Shown here one piece after another: positions 25,619 through 32,668 of a stretch of 32,668 bases of DNA. The stretch's first letter is position 1. Each line of letters begins with the position of its first letter. The translations under genes were made by a program, and so were the position numbers. The notes under the pieces were generated by a model, which worked only from the letters and a program-made list of their open reading frames with translations, was not told the origin of the DNA and ran no database searches. The DNA comes from Sphaerobacteraceae bacterium (GTDB lineage: Bacteria; Chloroflexota; Chloroflexia; Thermomicrobiales; UBA6265): the NCBI GenBank assembly GCA_016781925.1, contig JADDPH010000063.1:1-32668 (forward strand). The letters run 5' to 3'.

Positions 25619-27061
25619 CTACGCGATCCGCTCCCGCAGAAAGGCGGGAACCTCAGCGAGCGGAACCCGGTGCTGATCCGTGGTGTCACGGTCGCGGACC
25701 GTGACGGCATGATCGTCGAGGGTCTCGTAATCCACGGTAAAGCAGAAGGGCGTGCCGATCTCGTCCTGGCGCCGGTAGCGTTTGCCGATGTTGCCAGTCT
25801 CGTCGTAGTCGACCAGGGCGCCGGTCTCCGCCTCTAACCGCTCGAAGAGCGCCCGGGCCGGCCCCGCCAGCTCCGGCTTCTTCATCAGAGGCAGGACGGC
25901 CGCCTTGTAGGGGGCGATCCTGGGGTGGAGCCGGAGCACGATCCGGGTGTCCGGCTTGCCGTTGACATCGGTCGTCTGCTCCTCGTCGTAGGCGTTGAGG
26001 AGCAGGACGAGCACGGTGCGGTCGACCCCGAAGGTCGGCTCGATGACGTGCGGGAGGAAGCGGGTGTTGTTGGCCTGATCGAAATAGGTCAGGTCTTCAC
26101 CGCTGTGCTCCTGGTGCTGGCGGAGGTCGAAGTCCGTCCGGTTGGCGAGGCCGTATAGCTCCTTCCAGCCCATGGAACCGGGGAACAGATACTCAAAGTC
26201 GACCGTGCGGTTGGAGTAGTGGGAAAGTTCCGCCGCGGCATGTTCCCTTACGCGCACGTGCTCGCCAGACAAACCAACCAGGTCGAGCCAGCCGCGCATG
26301 GCGTCTAACCAGCCCTCGAAGGCGGCCGAGCCCTCCTCCGGCCGGACGAAGTACTCGATCTCCATCTGCTCAAACTCGATGTCGCGGAAGATGAAGTTGC
26401 CCGGGGTAATCTCGTTGCGGAAGGCTTTGCCGATCTGGGCGATACCGAATGGCAGCTTCACGCGGGCCGTGGCCACGACGTTCTTGTACTGGACGAACAT
26501 CGCCTGCGCCGTCTCCGGTCGCAGGTAGACCTGAACACCGGTTTCGGCAACGGGGCCGATAACCGTCCGGAACATCATGTTGAACTGCCGGGCATGCGTC
26601 AACGTGCGGTTGCCGCAATGAGGGCACGGGAGGTTGGCCGAGGCCAGGATCGCTGTCAGTTCCTCGGGTGACTTGCCCTCGGCGTGTTGCCCGAGCTTCT
26701 CCCCGATCAAGTGGTCAGCGCGGAAACGGCTCTTACAGGTTTTGCAGTCGACGAGCGGGTCGTTGAAGTTGACAACATGGCCGGAGGCTTCCCAAACACG
26801 GGGGTGCATGAGGATGCCCGCGTCCAGGCCGACGATGTCTCGCCTGCGCTGCACGAAGGTGCGCCACCAGAGCTGCTTGACGTTGTTCTTGAGCTCTACC
26901 CCGAGCGAACCGTAGTCCCAGGTGTTGGCGAGGCCTCCATAGATATCCGAGCCGGGAAAGACAAACCCTCGTCGCTTGCAGAGGGCGACAATCTTCTCCA
27001 TCGTCGCTGCGCGGGTCGTCGGAATTGTCGGTTCGCTGGTCTCGGTCATCGACGTTGCCAT
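25619..27061 (-). CDS. glyQS: Glycyl-tRNA synthetase (alpha2, class II)
   Basis: Charges tRNA-Gly with glycine. Class II motifs are present: [21 protein letters not shown] near the N-terminus, [23 protein letters not shown] for motif 2, and [15 protein letters not shown] for motif 3. A Cys-x2-Cys pair (CKTC) and a second one (CPHC) form the zinc-binding insert. The C-terminal anticodon-binding domain covers the last about 100 residues. At 480 aa it is a homodimeric type, not the bacterial alpha2beta2 form. ATG 27061 sits directly behind GAGGAG with no spacer; ATG 27049 in the same frame is 12 nt away from it, so the true start could be either. It is downstream of xerD and converges on the NrfD gene. 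Confidence 0.96.
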   Translation of the reverse strand: MATSMTETSEPTIPTTRAATMEKIVALCKRRGFVFPGSDIYGGLANTWDYGSLGVELKNNVKQLWWRTFVQRRRDIVGLDAGILMHPRVWEASGHVVNFNDPLVDCKTCKSRFRADHLIGEKLGQHAEGKSPEELTAILASANLPCPHCGNRTLTHARQFNMMFRTVIGPVAETGVQVYLRPETAQAMFVQYKNVVATARVKLPFGIAQIGKAFRNEITPGNFIFRDIEFEQMEIEYFVRPEEGSAAFEGWLDAMRGWLDLVGLSGEHVRVREHAAAELSHYSNRTVDFEYLFPGSMGWKELYGLANRTDFDLRQHQEHSGEDLTYFDQANNTRFLPHVIEPTFGVDRTVLVLLLNAYDEEQTTDVNGKPDTRIVLRLHPRIAPYKAAVLPLMKKPELAGPARALFERLEAETGALVDYDETGNIGKRYRRQDEIGTPFCFTVDYETLDDHAVTVRDRDTTDQHRVPLAEVPAFLRERIA

Positions 27062-27184
27062 CTCCTCATCGTCGTCGGCTGTCCCAGCGACGCCCGCGTT
27101 GTCCCCGCCCTCCCTGCCACGGGAGTGACACGGAAGGCGGGAGGAGCCGTATGTTGGAAACCCTTCGGATGAGACAGTCGCTCG

Positions 27185-28144
27185 TTAGTTGAGCACGCCC
27201 TGGCCGTCGCTTGAGCCAACGCCGTCGGCGCCACTCCCGTCAAGAGCGGCCTCCAGGACCACCGACTTGCCGACAAGTTGGCGGTAGACCTGGGTGGTGG
27301 AGATGCTGACGTGGCCCAGCATCTGTTGGACGTCGCGCAAATTCGCGCCGTGCTTCAAGGCGTGGGTGGCGAAGGAGTGGCGCAGCGTATGGGGCGTGAT
27401 ATTCCCAATGTCAGCTTGCTGCGCATAGGACTTGAGGATCAGCCAGAACCCCTGTCGCGTCAGACGGTTGCCTCGGTGGTTAAGGAACAGCGCGGGGTCA
27501 TCACCGAAGACGATGGCGGGGCGGCCGTCCTCGAGGTAGACGGCCAAGGCACGCACGGCGCTCTCGCGCAAGGGCACCGTGCGCTCGCGGCCGGCCTTAC
27601 CCGCGCAGCGTACCTGTCCGGCGTCCAGGTCCACATCGGTAATGTCGAGGGAAACGAGCTCGGTGACCCGCATTCCAGTGGAGTACAGGGTTTCCAGCAT
27701 CGCCCGATCGCGCAGGGCTTCAGGCCGCTCCAAGCCGTCGAGCACGTCCTTGCACGGCTGCTCCAGCAACCGTGCCACCTCGATCGGGCTAATCGCCCGG
27801 GGCACGTATTTGTCGACCTTGGGGGAGGCCATGTTGGCAGCGGGGTCGGCTGGTGTCAGTCCCTCACCGAGCAAGAAATGACAAAAGCTCTTGATGGCCG
27901 CCGTCTTCCGAGCCACGGTGGAGGAGGCGTACTCCCGATGGCGGAGATGGAGCAGGTAGGTGGTCAGGTGACCATCCGTGAGCTCCGTCCAGGCGGCGCA
28001 GCTCTCTTGTCGGTCGTCAGGCGGCGGTTCACGAAGGTAGACGATGAACTGGTTGAGGTCGTTCCGATAGGCGGCGATGGTATTGAGGGAAAATCCCCGC
28101 TCCCCCTCCAAGACCTTCAGGAACTGCTCCACACTGTCGTGCAT
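27185..28144 (-). CDS. xerD: Site-specific tyrosine recombinase XerD/XerC
   Basis: Resolves chromosome dimers at dif. All six catalytic residues can be placed: Arg159 (STGMRVTEL), Lys183 (AGKAGRERTVPL), His252 and Arg255 (PHTLRHSFATH), His278 (LGHVSI) and Tyr287 (TTQVYRQL). An N-terminal SAM-like core-binding domain precedes them (VEQFLKVLEGERGFSLNTIAAYRNDL). The track start at 28216 adds 24 residues without homology. ATG 28144 has AAGGG 7 nt upstream and gives 319 aa. The tail after Tyr287 is extended by about 25 residues. XerC and XerD cannot be told apart here with certainty. No dif-like site was found. Confidence 0.9.
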   Translation of the reverse strand: MHDSVEQFLKVLEGERGFSLNTIAAYRNDLNQFIVYLREPPPDDRQESCAAWTELTDGHLTTYLLHLRHREYASSTVARKTAAIKSFCHFLLGEGLTPADPAANMASPKVDKYVPRAISPIEVARLLEQPCKDVLDGLERPEALRDRAMLETLYSTGMRVTELVSLDITDVDLDAGQVRCAGKAGRERTVPLRESAVRALAVYLEDGRPAIVFGDDPALFLNHRGNRLTRQGFWLILKSYAQQADIGNITPHTLRHSFATHALKHGANLRDVQQMLGHVSISTTQVYRQLVGKSVVLEAALDGSGADGVGSSDGQGVLN

Positions 28145-28248
28145 TCGAATCCCTTCGCATTCTCTGCCGGTCACGAACCAGCCACCCCGCGGCCCGGTTT
28201 CACGGAGAGCGGCCACCCCTCTCCCCGCCTGCGGGCGTCCTCGACCCG

Positions 28249-29361
28249 TTACGCGACTCCCGCGAGCGGCACGGCTTCGAGGCCGAATGCCTCGGCCACT
28301 GCCCCGTAGGTGACGCGACCATCGAGGACGTTGACACCCTTGGCGAGGACGGGATCCCGCGTAATGGCCTCCTCCAACCCCAGATCGGCCAGCTCAAGAG
28401 CGTACGGCAGCGTCACATTCGACAGGGCGAACGTGCTGGTGCGAGGCACTGCCCCTGGCATGTTCGTGACGCAGTAATGGATGACGCGATCCACGGTATA
28501 GATCGGGTCGCTGTGGGAGGTCGGTTGCGCGGTCTCGATGCATCCGCCCTGATCGATCGCGACGTCGATCACCACCGACCCGGGACGCATCGTCCCGATC
28601 ATCTCGCGAGTCACCAGTTTGGGAGCCTTGGCTCCAGCGATCAGGACACCGCCGATTACCACGTCGGCTTCCCGCACGGCGGCGGCGACGTTCTGGCTGT
28701 TGGATGCCAGGGTGTGGATGCGTCCATGCAGCACCTGGTCCAGGTGGCGCAGACGCTCGACGTTGCGATCCAGGATGGTCACGTTGGCACCCATCCCAAG
28801 GGCCATCTGGGCCGCGTTCGTGCCAACCACGCCGCCACCTACGATCACCACATTGGCCCCCGGCACGCCGGGAACACCGCCAAGAAGCATGCCCCGCCCA
28901 CCGTGGGTGCGCTCAAGATAGTGAGCGCCGACTTGCACCGCCATGCGGCCGGCGACTTCGCTCATGGGCGTCAGGAGGGGCAGGACGCCGTTGGGAAGCT
29001 GAACCGTCTCGTAGGCTACCGCCTTGACCCGGTTTCGCATCAAGGCTCGGGTCAGGGCTTCCTCCGCCGCGAGGTGGAGATAGGTGAAGAGGAGTTGATC
29101 GGGGCGAAGCAGGTCATACTCTTCGGCGATCGGCTCCTTGACCTTGACGATCATCTCGGCCCGCTCGAAGACCGCCTCGTGCGTCTCGACGACAAGGGCG
29201 CCGGCCGCCTCGTACTCGGCGTTGGAGAAGCCACTTCCGGCGCCAGCCTCCCGCTCCACCAGGACCTGGTGGCCCCGTGCGACGTACTCCACCACACCGG
29301 CCGGTGTCGTTGAGACGCGGTTCTCGCGGTCCTTAATCTCTCGCGGCACCCCGACGATCAT
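28249..29361 (-). CDS. ald: Alanine dehydrogenase
   Basis: NAD-dependent interconversion of L-alanine and pyruvate plus ammonia. The N-terminus [20 protein letters not shown] and the segment [29 protein letters not shown] contain the conserved Lys and His of the active site. The NAD fold is at [28 protein letters not shown], and the C-terminus has [20 protein letters not shown], all characteristic. ATG 29361 was chosen over the track start (29457) because the family begins exactly there and GGGGAGGGG lies upstream. The length of 370 aa equals the family norm. An extended -10 promoter and an inverted repeat lie about 100-150 bp upstream. Confidence 0.96.
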   Translation of the reverse strand: MIVGVPREIKDRENRVSTTPAGVVEYVARGHQVLVEREAGAGSGFSNAEYEAAGALVVETHEAVFERAEMIVKVKEPIAEEYDLLRPDQLLFTYLHLAAEEALTRALMRNRVKAVAYETVQLPNGVLPLLTPMSEVAGRMAVQVGAHYLERTHGGRGMLLGGVPGVPGANVVIVGGGVVGTNAAQMALGMGANVTILDRNVERLRHLDQVLHGRIHTLASNSQNVAAAVREADVVIGGVLIAGAKAPKLVTREMIGTMRPGSVVIDVAIDQGGCIETAQPTSHSDPIYTVDRVIHYCVTNMPGAVPRTSTFALSNVTLPYALELADLGLEEAITRDPVLAKGVNVLDGRVTYGAVAEAFGLEAVPLAGVA

Positions 29362-29470
29362 GCGCCTGGTTCCCCTCCCCAACCGATACCACTGCCTGAC
29401 CCAGCACGGCTCCAAGGCACCGCTTTCGCAGGCCGAGCTTCGCGGGACGCTGACCATCGCAGGTTACGAC

Positions 29471-29479
29471 ATTCTAACA
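29471..29479 (-). promoter_or_regulatory. Extended -10 promoter of ald
   Basis: Minus strand TGT-TAGAAT: -10 at 29471-29476 (5 of 6 to TATAAT) with the TGn extension. A TTGACC hexamer also lies close by, but its best partner would be a different, poorer -10 (TAACCT, 16 nt). Leader of about 100 nt. Confidence 0.45.
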
Positions 29480-29495
29480 TAAGGTCAAGCCACAC

Positions 29496-29512
29496 GTTAT
29501 GTCGGCCATAAC
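29496..29512. promoter_or_regulatory. Inverted repeat upstream of ald, candidate operator
   Basis: GTTATG-TCGGC-CATAAC, perfect 6-bp arms. A third CATAA copy lies at 29478-29482, overlapping the extended -10 of ald. Ald genes are often controlled by Lrp/AsnC-type proteins; the regulator here is unknown. Confidence 0.5.
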
Positions 29513-29687
29513 TCGATTGTCTGGATCGCGTTCCCCCTTGAGGCAACTAGGGAGGTACCGCTTCACCTTTCGTGCGCGGGACGGCTACCACGTTTCAACG
29601 GGCTGGGTTCAGCGCTGGGTAGGCCAAACCTGCGACGACTTGGTGCTCAGCCAGGACCGCGTCCGTAGCGCCGTAGCAGTCCGCGCG

Positions 29688-29716
29688 TTGCGCCTAGATG
29701 CAGGGGTCGCTACCAT
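29688..29716 (+). promoter_or_regulatory. Candidate rseP-ispG promoter
   Basis: TTGCGC (29688-29693), 17-nt spacer, TACCAT (29711-29716). Same -35 hexamer and spacing as the candidates before rpoD and lysA. Leader of about 90 nt to the rseP TTG. Confidence 0.38.
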
Positions 29717-29810
29717 TCCATCCAGACGGACCTCGTCCCCGCTCGGAGCATAAGGGCGGCTCGAAAGGTGTCCCACCCGGGGGCTCGGCCCCGACGCGTT
29801 AGGCAATCCC

Positions 29811-31394
29811 TTGAACGGCCTCTTCATTATTCCCATCCTCGCCGTCCTCATCCTCATTCACGAGTTCGGGCACTACATCACCGCGCGGATGGTCGGGGTT
29901 AAGGTCGAGGAGTTCGGCATCGGCATCCCGCCCCGCATCAAGGGGTGGACGCGCCGGGGCGTCATCTGGTCGATCAACGCGATCCCGTTCGGCGGTTTCG
30001 TGCGGGTCCTTGGGGAAGACGGGAAGAGCATGGAGCCGGGCTCCATGAACACAAAGTCTCCCGGGCAGCGGGCCTTCTTTCTCGCCGCCGGCTCCGGCAT
30101 GAACGTGCTGCTCGCCGTAGTCCTGATGATCTTCTTAGTCGGCATCCAGGGCGTCCCGAGCAGCAACGCCTACATTGACGCTGTCGCCCCGAACTCTCCC
30201 GCCGCCGCCGCCGGCTGGCAGCCGGGTGACCAGATCGTGGAGGTCGCGGGCGTTCCCGTTGACGACACGGACGATGTAATCGGCGTCACCGGTGAGTACG
30301 GTGATCGGCCGATGAACGTGGTGGTTGAGCGGGCGGGACAGCGGATCTCGACCACGGTCACGCCTCGCGCCAATCCTCCAGCAGGACAGGGTCCAACCGG
30401 GATCAACCTTGCCAACCCGACCGCGGCCCTCATCTACGTCGGGTCTGTCACCCCTGGCAGTCCCGCCGAGCAGGCCGGGATCCAGGCCGGAGACCGGATT
30501 CTCGCCGTGAATGGCCGCACGGTGGAGGACAACTACGCCGCGACCTTCGAGTTGGATCGGCTTCAGGGCAAGACCGTCCCAGTGACGGTCGCCGGTGACG
30601 AAGGGAACGGCGAACCGCGCGAGGTGCAGTTGTCGGTGCCCGTCATGGGGCTGACCATCACCGACGTGGAGCAGGGGTCGGCGGCGGCCGCTGGGGGATG
30701 GCAGGCCGGCGACCGGGTTGTCTCCATTGGGGGGCAGCCCATCACGTCGCCACAGGTCCTGGCGGACGCCTTGGAAGCGGCTCAGGGCACTACACTGCCG
30801 GCTGAGGTCGTCCGTGCCGGGTCCACACAGGCGACGGAGGTGGCAGTGCCGGACCTCTCCGGCGCCGATACTGTCCTGGCGGGGATCGGCATCAATGCCT
30901 CGCTCCCGAGCGCCTACGCGCCCATCGGCATTGATCCGAAGATCGAGCCGCGGTTTGAGGACGTACCGGCGGGTCAGGTGATCCCGCGGGGCTTCAGGGA
31001 AGCCTACGACCAGACCGTCACGATGATCCGTGGACTCCGGGAACTCGTGACCAGCCGGGACCAGTGGGACCAGGTGGCCGGTCCTATCGGGATGGGACAG
31101 ATCACCAGCGAAACGATCGAGGCCAGCCCGCTGCCGCTCTGGAGTGTGCTGACGCAGATCGCCATCGTCCTGTCGCTCAACCTGGCCGTGCTGAACCTGC
31201 TGCCGCTGCCGGCGCTCGACGGAGGGCGACTCTTTTTCGTCCTGATCGAGATACTGCGGGGTGGGCGGAGGATCGCCCCTGAGAAGGAGGGCGTGGTCCA
31301 CTTCTTCGGGCTCGTTGTCCTGCTCGGCTTGATGTTCGTGATTGCCTTCTTCGACGTGGATCGCATCGTGGACGGCCGATCGTTCCTGCCGTAG
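29811..31394 (+). CDS. rseP: Site-2 intramembrane metalloprotease RseP (M50) with three PDZ-like modules
   Basis: Zinc protease that cuts membrane proteins such as anti-sigma factors within the bilayer. Metal site HEFGH is at residues 17-21 in the first membrane helix, and LDG at 469-471 in the helix that supplies the third ligand. The zinc-site helices are separated by a long outer region with three PDZ-like units, at about 119-185 (NSPAAAAGWQPGDQIVEV), 208-277 (GSPAEQAGIQAGDRILAV) and 280-347 (GSAAAAGGWQAGDRVVSI). Most homologues have one or two, which explains the large size of 527 aa. The start is TTG 29811 with a poor ribosome-binding site; the protein must begin near there because HEFGH is so close. 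It is followed by ispG at 52 bp. The usual upstream neighbour dxr is absent. Confidence 0.93.
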   Translation: MNGLFIIPILAVLILIHEFGHYITARMVGVKVEEFGIGIPPRIKGWTRRGVIWSINAIPFGGFVRVLGEDGKSMEPGSMNTKSPGQRAFFLAAGSGMNVLLAVVLMIFLVGIQGVPSSNAYIDAVAPNSPAAAAGWQPGDQIVEVAGVPVDDTDDVIGVTGEYGDRPMNVVVERAGQRISTTVTPRANPPAGQGPTGINLANPTAALIYVGSVTPGSPAEQAGIQAGDRILAVNGRTVEDNYAATFELDRLQGKTVPVTVAGDEGNGEPREVQLSVPVMGLTITDVEQGSAAAAGGWQAGDRVVSIGGQPITSPQVLADALEAAQGTTLPAEVVRAGSTQATEVAVPDLSGADTVLAGIGINASLPSAYAPIGIDPKIEPRFEDVPAGQVIPRGFREAYDQTVTMIRGLRELVTSRDQWDQVAGPIGMGQITSETIEASPLPLWSVLTQIAIVLSLNLAVLNLLPLPALDGGRLFFVLIEILRGGRRIAPEKEGVVHFFGLVVLLGLMFVIAFFDVDRIVDGRSFLP

Positions 31395-31446
31395 ACGCCG
31401 CCGTCTGCACTCCATACTCGGCGTTCATCCCAAGGAGTAACAGGTC

Positions 31447-32625
31447 ATGTCATTGGTAGCACCGCGCCGGAAGACCCGGGTGTTGGATGTCGGGGGAGTC
31501 GGGATCGGTGGGGAGAACCCCATCCGGGTCCAGTCAATGACTACCGCCGACACCCGTGATCCGATTGTCACCCTCGCTCAGATTCGGAAGCTGGCGGAGG
31601 CGGGGTGCGAGATAGTCCGGGTGGCCGTGCCGGACCGTAAGGCCGCGGCTGCGCTGCCGGACATCGTGCCCTTCTCCCCGGTCCCCCTGATCGCCGACAT
31701 CCATTTTGAGCACACTCTGGCGCTCAAGGCGCTCGACGCGGGGATCCATGGCCTGCGGCTGAACCCGGGCAACATCCGCAAGCCGGAGGATGTTCGCGAG
31801 GTCGTCGCGAAGGCTAAGGAGCAGCAAACGCCAATTCGGATCGGCGTCAACTTTGGTTCCGTCGCTCCGATGACGGAGGAGTTCGTCGACGAGATGGCGT
31901 CGCAGGGCGCGAGCCAGCTCGAGTTGAGGGCGGAGTGGCTTGTCCGCTCGGCGCTCGGCCACATCAAGATTTTGGAGGATCTGGACTTCGGGCAGATCAA
32001 GGTCAGCTTGAAGGCATTTGAGGTCCCCGTGTTGCTCGAGGCCTATCGTCGCTTTGCGCGCCTCCCGAATGACTATCCGCTCCACCTCGGGGTGACGGAG
32101 GCGGGCACGCCAAGGGCGGGAAGCGTTCGGTCGGCGGTGGGCATCGGCACCCTGTTGGCGATGGGAATCGGGGACACCATTCGTGTCTCCCTCACCACCG
32201 ACCCGGTCGAAGAGGTCTTCGTCGGCTACGAGATCTTGAAGTCACTGGAGTTGCGGCAGAAGGGCGCCACGATGATCGCCTGCCCGACCTGCGGACGAGT
32301 CGAAGTCGACCTGTTCAAGCTGGCGAATCAAGTGGACGACTTCCTGGCCACGGTGGACGAGCCGATCCGGGTTGCCGTGATGGGCTGCGTGGTGAACGGG
32401 CCAGGCGAGTCGCGCGACGCGGATGTCGGGCTGGCAGCCGGCAACGGAAAGGGTGTGATTTTCCGCAAGGGCAAGATCGTGCGCACGATTGCCGAGGCGG
32501 AGATGCTCGACGCGCTCAAGCAGGAGATTGGCTTGGTTTTGGAAGATCGTCGCAACGGCATCAGTGACGAGCCCGAGGAGGCGGCGTCTCGCTACAAGCC
32601 GATGCTGACCTTGACCGCGGTCTAG
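31447..32625 (+). CDS. ispG: 4-hydroxy-3-methylbut-2-enyl diphosphate synthase
   Basis: [4Fe-4S] enzyme of the MEP isoprenoid pathway, converting MEcPP to HMBPP. The TIM-barrel part starts with GGENPIRVQSMTTADTRD and contains PLIADIHFEHTLALKALDAG and LRLNPGNIRKPEDV. The C-terminal iron-sulphur part supplies ACPTCGR (two Cys) and MGCVVNGPGESRDADVG (third Cys and the Glu ligand). The ATG has AAGGAG at 10 nt. At 392 aa it is slightly longer than the average short form because of an acidic tail. It is co-oriented with rseP, an arrangement common in bacteria. Confidence 0.97.
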   Translation: MSLVAPRRKTRVLDVGGVGIGGENPIRVQSMTTADTRDPIVTLAQIRKLAEAGCEIVRVAVPDRKAAAALPDIVPFSPVPLIADIHFEHTLALKALDAGIHGLRLNPGNIRKPEDVREVVAKAKEQQTPIRIGVNFGSVAPMTEEFVDEMASQGASQLELRAEWLVRSALGHIKILEDLDFGQIKVSLKAFEVPVLLEAYRRFARLPNDYPLHLGVTEAGTPRAGSVRSAVGIGTLLAMGIGDTIRVSLTTDPVEEVFVGYEILKSLELRQKGATMIACPTCGRVEVDLFKLANQVDDFLATVDEPIRVAVMGCVVNGPGESRDADVGLAAGNGKGVIFRKGKIVRTIAEAEMLDALKQEIGLVLEDRRNGISDEPEEAASRYKPMLTLTAV

Positions 32626-32668
32626 AGCGTGTTATGGACTTTGTGGAAGGTGTTTCTCCGGAGTGGCC
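32626..32668 (+). other. Right edge of window, unresolved
   Basis: The 43 bases after the ispG stop contain ATG 32634, open to the edge (MDFVEGVSPEW). No convincing ribosome-binding site precedes it. GAGCGTGTTATGGACTTTG could also be the end of an insertion sequence. Not decidable from the sequence shown. Confidence 0.15.

Larger units (their letters stand above)
29362..29810. other. Divergent ald / rseP intergenic region (449 bp)
   Basis: Contains the ald promoter and CATAA-type repeats near 29470-29512, and a candidate rseP promoter at 29688-29716. The track ORFs here (29499-29753 +, 29609-29857 -) have no recognisable family, no good ribosome-binding site, and look like open frames caused by high GC. 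A short GGGGC-TCG-GCCCC hairpin lies near 29780. No tRNA or riboswitch was recognised. Confidence 0.6.

Noticed and set aside
29499-29857. Small ORFs on both strands between ald and rseP
   Set aside because: No ribosome-binding sites or recognisable domains; they overlap predicted promoters.

Overview
The window comes from a high-GC bacterial chromosome. Housekeeping genes (rluB, cmk, plsC, obg, rpoD, lysA, coaE, mutY, glyQS, xerD, ald, rseP, ispG) are packed in short operons with mostly typical, transfer-free composition. From the protein style and gene mix, including a group-1 sigma factor with an acidic N-terminus, alpha2-type GlyRS and a Sec-type formate dehydrogenase, I infer a Chloroflexota of the Thermomicrobia/Sphaerobacter type. 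No search was run to confirm this.

Layout. 1-4197 (+): end of a D-Ala-D-Ala carboxypeptidase, then rluB-cmk-plsC with overlapping ends. 4226-9071 (-): lysA, rpoD, obg, with paired heptanucleotide arrays between rpoD and obg. 9324-14704 (+): an ABC-F ATPase, a GNAT acetyltransferase, coaE, a DsbA-like thioredoxin-fold gene interrupted by an in-frame UGA, and mutY. 14744-20255 (-): a metal-handling island read as DUF3105, DUF305, a decayed ZIP transporter, an ArsR/SmtB sensor and a Zn/Cd/Pb P-type ATPase. 20360-25568 (+): a three-subunit formate dehydrogenase operon (alpha, four-cluster Fe-S beta, NrfD-type membrane subunit). 25619-29361 (-): ald, xerD, glyQS. 29811-32625 (+): rseP, ispG.

The main discovery is a pair of selenocysteine-encoding genes. 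The formate dehydrogenase alpha subunit has the classic UGA at the catalytic site (codon 183). The ORF track splits it in two. Some 8 kb upstream, a DsbA/FrnE-like gene has a UGA exactly where the active-site Cys of the CPxx motif belongs (reading ...FDYG-U-PYVYS...). Each UGA is followed, 11 to 13 nt later, by a 7-bp hairpin with the same GGUCU apical loop, the loop also known from the E. coli fdhF SECIS. The ORF track reports only a fragment of the DsbA-like gene starting after the UGA. The selA/selB/selC/selD machinery is not in this window.

Other points of interest are a long Arg/Pro-rich RluB tail overprinting the start of cmk, a shared symmetric -10 element between divergent DUF3105 and fdh promoters, a recurring TTGCGC-N17-TAnnnT promoter architecture, an operator next to the arsR transcription start, and three PDZ-like modules in RseP. 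No tRNA, rRNA, CRISPR array or complete insertion sequence was seen.
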